Of a stretch of 64,000 nt of DNA, positions 37,164 to 49,385 are shown piece by piece (position 1 is the stretch's first letter; each line of letters opens with the position of its first letter). The position numbers and the translations under genes are program-made. The stretch spans positions 346,566-410,565 of the forward strand of contig NZ_QBKU01000003.1 of NCBI RefSeq assembly GCF_003054325.1, read 5' to 3'. The notes under the pieces are model-generated. The model made no database searches. It was not told the DNA's origin and was given only the letters and a program-made list of their open reading frames with translations. The stretch is from Sulfitobacter mediterraneus. GTDB lineage: Bacteria > Pseudomonadota > Alphaproteobacteria > Rhodobacterales > Rhodobacteraceae.

Positions 37164-38314
37164 AGGTCTTTATCCTTGCCGGAGAGCTGTCTGGCGACAA
37201 GCTGGGCGGGGCCTTGATGGCGGGGTTAAAAGAGCTGCGTCCTGAGGTGCAGTTTGACGGGATCGGCGGGCCAGAGATGATGGCGCAGGGGTTGGTCAGC
37301 CGTTTCGATATGTCCGAGTTGAGCGTCATGGGATTGGCCGAAATCCTGCCAAAATACCGGGCTTTGATGGCGCGGATAAACGAGACTGCGCAGGCGGTGA
37401 TCGACACCGCACCCGACGTTCTGATCACCATTGACAGCCCGGACTTTTCGCTGCGGGTTGCGCGGAAGGTGAAGGCAAAAAGCAGCATTAGAACAGTGCA
37501 TTACGTGGCGCCTTCCGTCTGGGCCTGGCGTCCGGGCCGGGCAGAGAAAATGGCCCGCTGGGTCGATCATGTATTGGCGCTTTTGCCGTTTGAGCCGCCC
37601 TTTATGGAAGCGGCGGGCATGGCCTGTGATTTTGTCGGACATCCGGTGGTCGCGGAACCTGTGGCGCAACCTGATGAGATTGCTGCGTTTCGGGCGTCGA
37701 TGGATCTGGCCGATGCGCCGCTGGCCCTGATCCTGCCCGGATCGCGGCGCAGTGAGGTGAGCCGTCTGTTGCCGATCTTTCAGCAGGTTGCCGCCCGACT
37801 GGTTCGGGCGCGGCCCGATCTGAGGATCGTTGTGCCCGCCGCAGGGCCGGTAGCCGCAGATGTGCGCCGCGCCATGCGCACTTGGGAAGGGCGGCCAATT
37901 GTGCTTGATCCGACCGATATGAAACTGGACGCAGCGCAGGCGCAGAAACGCGCCGCCTTTGCCGCCGCTGATGTGGCGGTCGCGGCTTCTGGCACTGTGT
38001 CGCTGGAGCTGGCGGCGGCGGCGACACCGATGGTGATCGCCTATGACATGAACTGGCTAAGCCGCCAGATCATTGGCCGGATGGTCAAGATCGACACGGT
38101 GACATTGGTCAATCTGGTGTCCGAGACCCGCGCGGTGCCCGAGTTTATTGGCGCAAACTGCCGGCCCGGTCCAATTGCCGAGGCGGCGCTTAAGGTACTT
38201 GATGACCCGCAGGCGCAATTGGCCGCAATGGCGTTGACAATGCAGCGTTTGGGGCAGGGCGGTGCAGCGCCGGGAATACGCGCGGCGCAGGCTGTTTTGG
38301 ACCGGCTTCCTTAG
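37160..38314 (+). CDS. lpxB: lipid A disaccharide synthase
   Basis: The 384-aa GT-B glycosyltransferase has FILAGELSGDKLGG at the N-terminus, YVAPSVWAWRPGR, LPGSRRSEVSRLLP and ASGTVSLELAAAATPMVIAY. It condenses lipid X with UDP-diacylglucosamine. A GTG start at 37160 overlaps the lpxI stop (GTGA) and has GGAGG upstream. It is the last gene of the cluster; hairpin repeat copy 3 follows. Confidence 0.93.
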   Translation: MKVFILAGELSGDKLGGALMAGLKELRPEVQFDGIGGPEMMAQGLVSRFDMSELSVMGLAEILPKYRALMARINETAQAVIDTAPDVLITIDSPDFSLRVARKVKAKSSIRTVHYVAPSVWAWRPGRAEKMARWVDHVLALLPFEPPFMEAAGMACDFVGHPVVAEPVAQPDEIAAFRASMDLADAPLALILPGSRRSEVSRLLPIFQQVAARLVRARPDLRIVVPAAGPVAADVRRAMRTWEGRPIVLDPTDMKLDAAQAQKRAAFAAADVAVAASGTVSLELAAAATPMVIAYDMNWLSRQIIGRMVKIDTVTLVNLVSETRAVPEFIGANCRPGPIAEAALKVLDDPQAQLAAMALTMQRLGQGGAAPGIRAAQAVLDRLP

Positions 38315-38367
38315 GGCCGGATCCTAACGGCCGCGCCTTGCGGCGCGATTCTATTCAATTTCACTGA

Positions 38368-38416
38368 TGGGGGACGCTGTCCCCCAAACCCCCTGGATTA
38401 TTTGGGGCCAAAAAGG
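38368..38416. repeat. Roseobacter-type intergenic hairpin repeat, copy 3
   Basis: TGGGGGAC-GCT-GTCCCCCA (8-bp stem) is followed by AACCCCCTGGATTATTTGGG and GCCAAAAAGGGGGG. It lies between convergent lpxB and mnmA and likely ends one or both transcripts. Confidence 0.7.
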
Positions 38417-38435
38417 GGGGTAGGCGCGGCTTGGG

Positions 38436-39578
38436 CTAGCCTTTGTGGATCCAGCCGCCGCCGAAGATGCGGCTGCTGTTCGGATCGTAGAAGACGCAGG
38501 CCTGACCGGGGGAAATGCCCTCTTCGGCGCTGAGCAGTTCCACTTCGGCTGTGGTGTCCGTAATCGGGCGCAGGATCGCATCGCGTGGCGGGCGGGTTGA
38601 GCGGACCTTGACCGCGATGGGCCATTCCTCTTGTGAGGTCAGCGGGGCATCGCCAAGCCAGTTGATCTCGCGCACCGGAACGCGGCGGGTGGCCAGCATG
38701 GATTTGGGGCCGACCACCACCTCTTTGCGCTCTGCGTCCAATTTGACCACGTAAAGTGGATCGGCCAGACCGCCGATGCCAAGACCGCGGCGTTGGCCGA
38801 TCGTATAGTGGATCACGCCCTCATGCTGGGCCAGCACCTTGCCGTCCTGATCCACGATATTGCCCGGATCGGCGGCTTCGGGGCGCAGCTTGCGGATCAC
38901 CGATGCATAATCGCCATTGGGGACAAAACAGATGTCCTGGCTGTCCGGTTTCATCGCCACGCTGAGACCGTATTTGGCGGCCAGCGCGCGGGTGTCGTCC
39001 TTTGAGGGCAGGTGGCCCAGCGGAAAGCGCAGGAAATCGAGCTGTTCTGGGGTGGTTGAGAACAGGAAATAGCTTTGGTCGCGGCTGGCGTCGGCAGCGC
39101 TGTGCAATTCCGGCCCATCGGCCCCCATTTTGCGCTGGATGTAATGGCCGGTGGCCATGCAGTCGGCTTCGAGGTCTTTCGCGGTTTCCAAAAGGTCTTT
39201 GAACTTGACCCGCTCGTTGCAGCGGATGCAGGGCACGGGCGTTGCCCCGGCAAGATAGCTGTCAGCAAATTCGTCGATCACTGCATCCTGAAAGATGTTT
39301 TCATAATCCAGCACGTAATGCGGAAAGCCCATGTCTTCGGCGACGCGGCGGGCATCATGAATGTCGATCCCGGCGCAACAGGCCCCCTTTTTGGCCAGAG
39401 CCGCCCCGTGGTCATAAAGCTGCAGGGTCACGCCCACCACATCATAGCCTTCTTCTGCCAGCATCGCCGCCACGACAGAGCTGTCAACGCCGCCTGACAT
39501 GGCGACGACAACCCGCGTGTCGGCGGGCGCTTTTGCAAAGCCCAAAGAATTGAGCGGCGGGGTCTGATCAAGGGCCAT
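38436..39578 (-). CDS. mnmA: tRNA-specific 2-thiouridylase MnmA
   Basis: The 380-aa protein has the PP-loop [15 protein letters not shown], the first catalytic Cys in [13 protein letters not shown] and the second in [13 protein letters not shown], and the [10 protein letters not shown] block. It thiolates U34 of Lys, Glu and Gln tRNAs using ATP and persulfide sulfur. GGAGA precedes the start. It is divergent from sciP. Confidence 0.95.
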   Translation of the reverse strand: MALDQTPPLNSLGFAKAPADTRVVVAMSGGVDSSVVAAMLAEEGYDVVGVTLQLYDHGAALAKKGACCAGIDIHDARRVAEDMGFPHYVLDYENIFQDAVIDEFADSYLAGATPVPCIRCNERVKFKDLLETAKDLEADCMATGHYIQRKMGADGPELHSAADASRDQSYFLFSTTPEQLDFLRFPLGHLPSKDDTRALAAKYGLSVAMKPDSQDICFVPNGDYASVIRKLRPEAADPGNIVDQDGKVLAQHEGVIHYTIGQRRGLGIGGLADPLYVVKLDAERKEVVVGPKSMLATRRVPVREINWLGDAPLTSQEEWPIAVKVRSTRPPRDAILRPITDTTAEVELLSAEEGISPGQACVFYDPNSSRIFGGGWIHKG

Positions 39579-39609
39579 GAGATGTCTCCGGGAGGCGTTA
39601 GTGGGGAAT

Positions 39610-39624
39610 ATAGGAAAATCCTAT
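39610..39624. promoter_or_regulatory. palindrome between mnmA and sciP
   Basis: ATAGGA-AAA-TCCTAT is a perfect 6-bp inverted repeat in the 123-bp divergent promoter region. It could be an operator overlapping a -10 element. Small enough to be chance. Confidence 0.3.
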
Positions 39625-39701
39625 GCACTCACAAGGGGTGGCTTCACCTGCCGTTAAGGAGGGCGGGTGCATCCCTGAGCCGCGGCAATTTGGAGTGGCT
39701 G

Positions 39702-39980
39702 ATGTTTCTGAAGAAAGTGGATGGGCCCAGATCCGTGACCCTTGCGGATGGCACGGTGATGAGTCAGGCAGATCTTCCGCCGGCGCACACCCGGCGTTGG
39801 GTGGCGTCGCGCAAGGCTGCGGTTGTGCGCGGGGTTGTTTACGGCCTGATCACCCAGGCCGAAGCGCTGAACCGATATCAGATCAGTGAAGAAGAATTTG
39901 TTGAATGGGTGCGTGCGGTTACAGACCATGGCGAAGCCGCGCTCAAGGCAACAACATTACAAAAATATAGACAACTTTAA
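39702..39980 (+). CDS. sciP: SciP-like CtrA inhibitor (DUF1153)
   Basis: The 92-aa protein has the DUF1153 core SQADLPPAHTRRWVASRKAAV and LITQAEALNRYQISEEEFVEW. SciP proteins bind CtrA and block its recruitment of RNA polymerase, and contribute a helix-turn-helix. ATG at 39702 has GGAG 8 nt upstream; the longer frame to 39582 is not supported. It lies directly upstream of ctrA, consistent with a paired regulator and antagonist. Confidence 0.85.
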   Translation: MFLKKVDGPRSVTLADGTVMSQADLPPAHTRRWVASRKAAVVRGVVYGLITQAEALNRYQISEEEFVEWVRAVTDHGEAALKATTLQKYRQL

Positions 39981-40007
39981 GTTGCTAACGTATCGTTATT
40001 CACATGG

Positions 40008-40022
40008 GTAACGGGTGGTTAA
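40008..40022 (+). promoter_or_regulatory. candidate CtrA-binding site upstream of ctrA
   Basis: GTAA-CGGGTGG-TTAA matches the gapped CtrA consensus TTAA-N7-TTAA with one mismatch and sits 55 bp before the ctrA start. It contains the GGTTAACC palindrome. Autoregulation of ctrA is known in other alphaproteobacteria; here it is inferred from the site. Confidence 0.5.
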
Positions 40023-40076
40023 CCTTTTTTGTTCACGATCCAGTCCAATGTCATGATGACCATGCGGAGGAACCAA

Positions 40077-40784
40077 ATGCGCGTACTGCTTGTCGAAGAT
40101 GATCCCACGACCTCGCGAAGCATCGAATTGATGCTGACCCATGCAAACCTCAATGTCTATGCGACCGATCTGGGGGAGGAAGGCATCGATCTGGCCAAGC
40201 TTTATGATTATGATCTGATCTTACTGGATCTCGATTTGCCAGATATGAACGGCCATGAGGTGCTGCGCCAGCTGCGGCTCAGCCGGATTGAGACACCCAT
40301 TCTGATTCTCTCCGGGTCGGACGACACCGAAAGCAAGATCAAAGGTTTCGGATTTGGGGCGGACGATTATCTGACAAAACCCTTCCACCGCGAAGAACTC
40401 GTGGCCCGTATCCATGCGATTATTCGCCGGTCCAAGGGGCATTCCCAATCGGTGATCAAAACCGGGCAGATTGCCGTAAATCTGGATGCCAAGACGGTGA
40501 GCGTGGATGACGCCACGGTGCATCTGACCGGAAAAGAATATCAAATGCTCGAACTGTTGTCCTTGCGCAAAGGGACCACCCTGACCAAAGAGATGTTTCT
40601 CAACCATCTATACGGCGGCATGGATGAGCCGGAGCTGAAGATTATCGACGTTTTCATCTGTAAACTGCGCAAAAAGCTGAGCTTGGCCACGGGCGGCGAG
40701 AACTACATCGAAACGGTTTGGGGGCGCGGCTATGTCTTGCGCGACCCTGAGCCAGCAACGATGGACATTGCGGCCACCGGATAA
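40077..40784 (+). CDS. ctrA: cell-cycle response regulator CtrA
   Basis: The 235-aa OmpR-type regulator has a receiver domain ([17 protein letters not shown]; phosphoacceptor Asp51 in [13 protein letters not shown]; Lys in YLTKPF) and a C-terminal winged helix with [18 protein letters not shown] and [16 protein letters not shown]. In the Roseobacter group CtrA controls motility, gene-transfer agents and cyclic-di-GMP rather than essential replication. GGAGGA precedes ATG 40077. The C-terminus (DIAATG) lacks the Ala-Ala degron of Caulobacter CtrA. Confidence 0.93.
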   Translation: MRVLLVEDDPTTSRSIELMLTHANLNVYATDLGEEGIDLAKLYDYDLILLDLDLPDMNGHEVLRQLRLSRIETPILILSGSDDTESKIKGFGFGADDYLTKPFHREELVARIHAIIRRSKGHSQSVIKTGQIAVNLDAKTVSVDDATVHLTGKEYQMLELLSLRKGTTLTKEMFLNHLYGGMDEPELKIIDVFICKLRKKLSLATGGENYIETVWGRGYVLRDPEPATMDIAATG

Positions 40785-40840
40785 CCAGACAAGACCATGG
40801 CGGAAACTGCTAGACCTGCTGTGCCCTGCCACCTATCTAA

Positions 40841-45081
<4,241 letters not shown>

Positions 45082-45089
45082 CCTTTCGT

Positions 45090-45124
45090 GTTCCATTTTG
45101 TTCGCAAATGTTCTTATAAAGTTC
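45090..45124 (+). promoter_or_regulatory. LexA (SOS) box within a four-copy GTTC array
   Basis: GTTC occurs at 45090, 45100, 45110 and 45121. The last pair forms GTTC-TTATAAA-GTTC, exactly the direct-repeat LexA box GTTC-N7-GTTC known from Rhodobacter. The two earlier copies have N6 spacing and could extend operator contacts. TATAAA inside the box resembles a -10 element. The box ends 54 bp before the 42-aa gene and lies just after recG. Confidence 0.65.
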
Positions 45125-45178
45125 TTTACAGGACGTTAAGAAAATGAGAACAAAGGGGCAACAGAACGGGAGGTTCAC

Positions 45179-45307
45179 ATGATCACGCTCAAGACACTCA
45201 AAACCATCGCATCACGATCCCATGCAACCTTGTTGCAGGATTCCATTGGTGCTGCTGCTTTGATTGTCATGTTTGTGGTTGGCCTGCATCTGCCTGCTTT
45301 TGTTTGA
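45179..45307 (+). CDS. small membrane peptide (42 aa), putatively SOS-controlled
   Basis: ATG at 45179 with a strong GGGAGG ribosome site 5 nt upstream opens a 42-codon frame: a basic N-terminal half (MITLKTLKTIASRSHATLLQ) and a hydrophobic C-terminal half (IGAAALIVMFVVGLHLPAFV). It has its own LexA-type box upstream and a terminator downstream, so it is a full transcription unit. By analogy with SOS-induced membrane peptides such as TisB it might affect membrane potential or division, but there is no sequence similarity to support a specific function. The gene is too short for family assignment. Confidence 0.6.
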   Translation: MITLKTLKTIASRSHATLLQDSIGAAALIVMFVVGLHLPAFV

Positions 45308-45441
45308 TTTCTGCCTGCGGTCTCTTGCCGCTGTTGCTGTCGCATCCGTCCCAATTTGATGCACCAACGGTCACTGCCTGTCTTGTTGGATTTGGTTTTC
45401 CAAACAGCACAGCGGGTCCCACATGAGAAACGCTTTCCTTG

Positions 45442-45479
45442 CGCCGCCATCCCCTGCCGGGATGTGCGGCGTTTTTTTT
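45442..45479 (+). terminator. terminator after the 42-aa peptide gene
   Basis: CGCCGCCATCCC-CTGCC-GGGATGTGCGGCG forms a 12-bp stem with one bulged base, followed by eight T. Strong intrinsic terminator; the 130 bp between the peptide stop and the stem shows no further gene. Confidence 0.85.
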
Positions 45480-45505
45480 GTCCAATTCTAATGTTTTAGG
45501 TGGCC

Positions 45506-46900
45506 TCAGTAACCATAAGCCAAACGCAATCCGCCCCAGTGGCGGCCGCCAGCATAGATTGGCGCAGAGAGATCTTTCATAAGCTTAAATTCACCACCGC
45601 CCATATCACGGCGATACACCTGCAGCAGAAAATTCTCGGTGTTGCGCCCGGCCTTAAGCCCAACGCGGTCATCAAAGATCCGGCGGTTCCGGGAATTGGC
45701 GGTGTTCCAAACCGGATCATCACCCTGCGGATGGGAGAATTTCAAGTTATGCGTGGGCAGATACCCATTTGTGTCCACCGCCGCACAGAACACAACACGC
45801 CGGTCAAACTGAAATGCAGGTTCTTGAAAATCCGGCAACAGCTGATCGAGAAATTCAGTTGCCTGTGTCAAAACCTGTTCTGGGTTTGTGTTGGGAACGC
45901 GGCGATAGCTCCGGTCGAACAAGTGTTCTGGTCGGATTTTGCCTTCCGTCAGGGCCTGATCAAACGCCGATGAGACATCGCGGGCAGTTTGTTGGACAAA
46001 AGTGATGAAGGGCGCATCAATTGAAGCGCCTCCAAGCGCGGCCGAATGCTGCACAATCTGTTCTGATGTTTCGATGACATTCAGCATTCTGGTGTTTGTT
46101 TTTGCGATCCCAGTGGTTGCCTCGCGTACGGTGCTGTCAATCTCGCGGACCGCGGGAGTTAGACGCCGCATCGCATCTTTCACCCGCTGAGTGCGCGATG
46201 AGATCTTTTGGGTTTGGGCATGTTCGCTTTCGATGGTGGCTTCCATCCGGCTGAGCGCGGTGTCGGTCTCTTCGGATTTTCCCAAGACGTCCGTGGCATT
46301 GTCAGCGGCGTTTTTTGCCTCCCGCCCCAAATCAGAAATCCAGCTGGTCAGGTTTTCGATGTTCTGGGAAATCTGGGTGGCGGCGACGCTGGTTTTTTGC
46401 GACAGATCGTTGATCGCATCGGCCACAACGGCAAAGCCGCGCCCGGCGTCACCTGCGCGTGCGGCCTCGATTTTTGCGTTGATTGCCAGTGTGTTGACCT
46501 GGGCAGCGATCACGGCAATTTCGCTGTTGTTGGCCTTGACCGCGTTCAATGTATCGCCCACAGATCCGGTGCGATCCCGCACCGATTTGACCCAGCCGGC
46601 CACATTGCGGGTACGATCACCAACATCGCGCACCAAGGCAACCGAAGTTTTGACATCACTTAATGCCTGATCGGATGTGATCGTCAGCGCATCCACCAAA
46701 GCGCCCATTTCGTCATTCACATTGGTCACTTCTTTGGCGCTGGCGCCCAAGGCATCAAGGGCCGACCGTTGGTGTTTGGCATGATTGTCCGCAAGATCCA
46801 GAAATCCCGCGATATCGACAATCTCAAAGCCAAGCGCCGCCGCAGCCTTGGCCAGTTTGTCCATCCGCCCGGTGGCATCAATGGGGATTTGCGCGGTCAT
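45506..46900 (-). CDS. soluble methyl-accepting chemotaxis protein
   Basis: The 464-aa protein has no transmembrane helix. It contains a shortened MCP signalling hairpin with conserved tip near VNTLAINAKIEAARAGDAGR followed by GFAVVADAINDLSQKTS, and a C-terminal sensor-like domain of ~130 residues (from RRVVFCAAVDTNGYLPTHN to RHWGGLRLAYGY). The order (signalling part first, sensor last) and cytoplasmic location mark a cytosolic chemoreceptor that may sense an internal metabolite or redox state. ATG at 46900 has AGGAGG 5 nt upstream. The upstream Fe-S scaffold-like gene on the same strand is 45 bp away. Confidence 0.85.
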   Translation of the reverse strand: MTAQIPIDATGRMDKLAKAAAALGFEIVDIAGFLDLADNHAKHQRSALDALGASAKEVTNVNDEMGALVDALTITSDQALSDVKTSVALVRDVGDRTRNVAGWVKSVRDRTGSVGDTLNAVKANNSEIAVIAAQVNTLAINAKIEAARAGDAGRGFAVVADAINDLSQKTSVAATQISQNIENLTSWISDLGREAKNAADNATDVLGKSEETDTALSRMEATIESEHAQTQKISSRTQRVKDAMRRLTPAVREIDSTVREATTGIAKTNTRMLNVIETSEQIVQHSAALGGASIDAPFITFVQQTARDVSSAFDQALTEGKIRPEHLFDRSYRRVPNTNPEQVLTQATEFLDQLLPDFQEPAFQFDRRVVFCAAVDTNGYLPTHNLKFSHPQGDDPVWNTANSRNRRIFDDRVGLKAGRNTENFLLQVYRRDMGGGEFKLMKDLSAPIYAGGRHWGGLRLAYGY

Positions 46901-46945
46901 ATGCCCTCCTGATCTTCCATCAGGCAAGGCTTCGCAGGAATTGAC

Positions 46946-47407
46946 TTACAATTTGCTAATTTTTTCCGAAGCAACGGTTTCCCGCATGGCTTCGGCAATG
47001 GCTTCAATCGCCAGCATGATCGAGGCATGACGATTTTTGTAATCCACGGCTGGGGTGAGCACCTCAAACCCGTCAAAGGGTGCATCCGGCACAGTGCCAG
47101 ACCCTTTGAGCATCGCATGAAGCTGATCACGGCCCTTTTCGATAACGTCAAGCGTTGCGCCGGGCGCTGCTGCCCCCGTCACAGCCGCCGCCGCCTGACC
47201 CAATGCACAGGCCTTCACATCTTGGCCCAATGCCGCAAGCACCCCGTCCTTGACCGCAACATCCACTGTCACGGTCGATCCGCACAAAGGGGAGCGGCGT
47301 TTGACCGTGGCATCCGGCGCCTCCAACCGGCCCAGATGCGGGATCTCGGCCGCGAGCGCCAGAATGCGTGCAGAGTACAATTTGATCAGATCGGTCTCGC
47401 CGGACAT
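46946..47407 (-). CDS. IscU/NifU-like iron-sulfur scaffold protein
   Basis: The 153-aa protein has the U-type scaffold core: SPLCGSTVTVDV (Cys42) and VKACALGQAAAA (Cys67). Canonical scaffolds have a third Cys near the C-terminus; here the corresponding region (TPAVDYKNRHAS) has none, so cluster assembly may be altered or shared. AGGAAA precedes the start. It is divergent from hisI and 45 bp upstream of the soluble chemoreceptor, so that gene may depend on the same transcript. Confidence 0.78.
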   Translation of the reverse strand: MSGETDLIKLYSARILALAAEIPHLGRLEAPDATVKRRSPLCGSTVTVDVAVKDGVLAALGQDVKACALGQAAAAVTGAAAPGATLDVIEKGRDQLHAMLKGSGTVPDAPFDGFEVLTPAVDYKNRHASIMLAIEAIAEAMRETVASEKISKL

Positions 47408-47481
47408 GGCTGTTTCCTTTGTCGCTTATTGCCTACATAAGCTCTTGAGACAAAGATGCAAAACTTTTGAAGAGGCCGCAA

Positions 47482-47844
47482 ATGACCTTTGATCCCACGA
47501 CTTTGAAATTCAACGACGCAGGGTTGCTGCCGGTTATCGCGCAAGATGCAGACAGCCTTGAGGTTTTGATGCTGGCATGGATGAACGCCCAAAGCATTCA
47601 GCGCACACTGGACAGTGGTAACGTCACTTATTGGAGCCGTTCGCGGCAGGAATACTGGGTCAAGGGCGCGACCAGTGGTCATCATCAGGAGCTGGTCGAT
47701 CTACGCTATGATTGTGATCGCGACTGTATTTTGGTTCTGGTGCGTCAGACTGGCCCGGCCTGTCACACCGGACGGCGGAGCTGCTTTTTTACCGCTGTGC
47801 GGGATGGGGCGGAGATTGAGCTGTCAAAGCCTATGCAGGATTGA
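47482..47844 (+). CDS. hisI: phosphoribosyl-AMP cyclohydrolase
   Basis: The 120-aa enzyme has WSRSRQEYWVKGATSGH and the Asp/Cys metal region YDCDRDCILVLVRQTGPACH ending in TGRRSC, which binds Mg2+ and Zn2+. It opens the purine ring of PR-AMP in histidine synthesis. It is the single-domain form (no HisE fusion). ATG at 47482 has AGAGG 6 nt upstream. It is convergent with gluQRS. Confidence 0.93.
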   Translation: MTFDPTTLKFNDAGLLPVIAQDADSLEVLMLAWMNAQSIQRTLDSGNVTYWSRSRQEYWVKGATSGHHQELVDLRYDCDRDCILVLVRQTGPACHTGRRSCFFTAVRDGAEIELSKPMQD

Positions 47845-47867
47845 GTTACCTACATGAAGGTAGCCCT

Positions 47868-48734
47868 CTAAGGCATTACCATATTGCGAATTTCCTTCGG
47901 TGAGCGCCCCTCGGCACGATAAAGCGAAATCGCCCGCGCGTCATCCCGTTTGGCCAATCGCTTGCCGTGCTCGTCGCGGATCAGATCGTGATGGTGATAG
48001 GTCGGGTGCGGTAAGTTCAGCAGCGTTTGCAGCACGATATGGATCTTGGTGGCCTCGAACAGATCCTGACCGCGCACAACATCGGTGATCTCTTGTGCTG
48101 CATCATCAAGGACGACCGAAAGGTGATAAGAGGTACCCATGTCGCGCCGCGCCAAGACGATATCGCCGATCTCGTGAACCATCTGATCGGGGGTGAAGGT
48201 AATCCGCCCATGTTCACCTTGCGGCCCTTGGCCGGTCTCCTGAAAGGAAAATGTCTCATGGCTTGCCACTGCACGAGCCATATCAAGGCGCAGCGCTGCG
48301 TCCGTTGGCGGGACGCCTAGGCGGTTCTTGATCGCATTTGGGCGGCACGTGCCGGGATAGACCACACCATCTGGCCCAATCAAAGGATCAGCGCCTTCTT
48401 GCGGGGCGCTGGCGGCGGCGGCAATGTCTTTGCGGCTGCATCTGCAGGCATAGATCAGTTTGCGATCCCAAAGAGTTTGCAAAGTGTCTTTGTAAATTTG
48501 CAAACGTTTGGATTGACGCATGACAGGTTCTGGCCAGGTCAGCCCAAGCCAATGAAGGTCGTCATAGATCTGACGTTCCCATTCCGCACGGGCACGGGAT
48601 TGATCAATGTCTTCGATCCGCAACAGTAATTCGCCTTGCTGCCGTACAGCCATGTCATGGGCAATGAGGGCAGAATAGGCATGACCAAGGTGCAGCGGGC
48701 CGGTTGGTGATGGGGCAAATCTGGTGCGAAACAT
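47868..48734 (-). CDS. gluQRS: glutamyl-Q tRNA(Asp) synthetase
   Basis: The 288-aa protein is a truncated class I glutamyl-tRNA synthetase without anticodon-binding domain. It has the HIGH-type motif PSPTGPLHLGHAYSAL, Cys-rich segment YACRCSRKD, and KRLAKRDDARA in the KMSKS position. It attaches glutamate to queuosine in tRNA-Asp. ATG at 48734 shares its A with the stop (TGATG) of the upstream methyltransferase gene, so translation is coupled. Confidence 0.92.
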   Translation of the reverse strand: MFRTRFAPSPTGPLHLGHAYSALIAHDMAVRQQGELLLRIEDIDQSRARAEWERQIYDDLHWLGLTWPEPVMRQSKRLQIYKDTLQTLWDRKLIYACRCSRKDIAAAASAPQEGADPLIGPDGVVYPGTCRPNAIKNRLGVPPTDAALRLDMARAVASHETFSFQETGQGPQGEHGRITFTPDQMVHEIGDIVLARRDMGTSYHLSVVLDDAAQEITDVVRGQDLFEATKIHIVLQTLLNLPHPTYHHHDLIRDEHGKRLAKRDDARAISLYRAEGRSPKEIRNMVMP

Positions 48735-49348
48735 CAATTCTTTTCAAGTACATAAACCTTGGCCTTCAGGCCGATACCGGGAATATGATCGCCGTGTTCG
48801 GCAAACAAAAGCCGTGCAGCACCGCAATCTGTCCATTCCATCACGCGGGCCTCATATTGGGGCTCTTCCAATGCATGATCGTTGAAGGAAAACACAAATA
48901 GCCCATCCTTTGCCAAGCCATGCATGAGGCTGTCAAATACGCTGACCGGTGCAGCACCGGCGCCAATAACACCAATCGCCGCGATTGCAGCATACTCTCC
49001 GGGTTTGTGGCCCAACGCTTCACCGGGCCTGATCTGGCGCAGGTCGCGATAAACCGTTTTGCCACGCGCCTGCGCAAGCATATCGGAAGACACATCAACC
49101 CCGTCGATGGGATCAAACCCCGTCAACCGCAACGCCAGCCCGGACAGGCCGGTGCCACAGCCAAAATCAAGGATGGGGCGGGTTTTGTCGGGAATGTACT
49201 TTGCCAATGCCGCCGCACAACGGCCCGGCGTGGCATAGCCGTTCTCGCCCAATTCGGCTTCATAGCTGGCAGCCCAATCATCGTACAATTTGCGGGTTTC
49301 ATCGGCATCCCGCGCGCCGTAGGCCTTGTCCAGATATTTTTCACTCAT
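48734..49348 (-). CDS. class I SAM-dependent methyltransferase
   Basis: The 204-aa protein has motif I ILDFGCGTGLSGLAL, the acidic residue in GFDPIDGVDVSSDMLAQA and a hydrophobic strand near PVSVFDSLMHGLAKDGLFVF. It resembles UbiE/Williams-Beuren-type methyltransferases with an N-terminal YDDWAASYEAELGENGYATP. The substrate is unknown; co-transcription with gluQRS does not clearly indicate a tRNA target. Either a small molecule or protein is possible. Confidence 0.8.
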   Translation of the reverse strand: MSEKYLDKAYGARDADETRKLYDDWAASYEAELGENGYATPGRCAAALAKYIPDKTRPILDFGCGTGLSGLALRLTGFDPIDGVDVSSDMLAQARGKTVYRDLRQIRPGEALGHKPGEYAAIAAIGVIGAGAAPVSVFDSLMHGLAKDGLFVFSFNDHALEEPQYEARVMEWTDCGAARLLFAEHGDHIPGIGLKAKVYVLEKN

Positions 49349-49385
49349 GCCGCAAGGTTAGGTGGCAGCAGGCAGCGGGTCAATG

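Noticed and set aside
45175..45450. 91-codon minus-strand frame opposite the 42-aa peptide
   Set aside because: The plus-strand peptide has a strong ribosome site, operator and terminator; the antisense frame has none.
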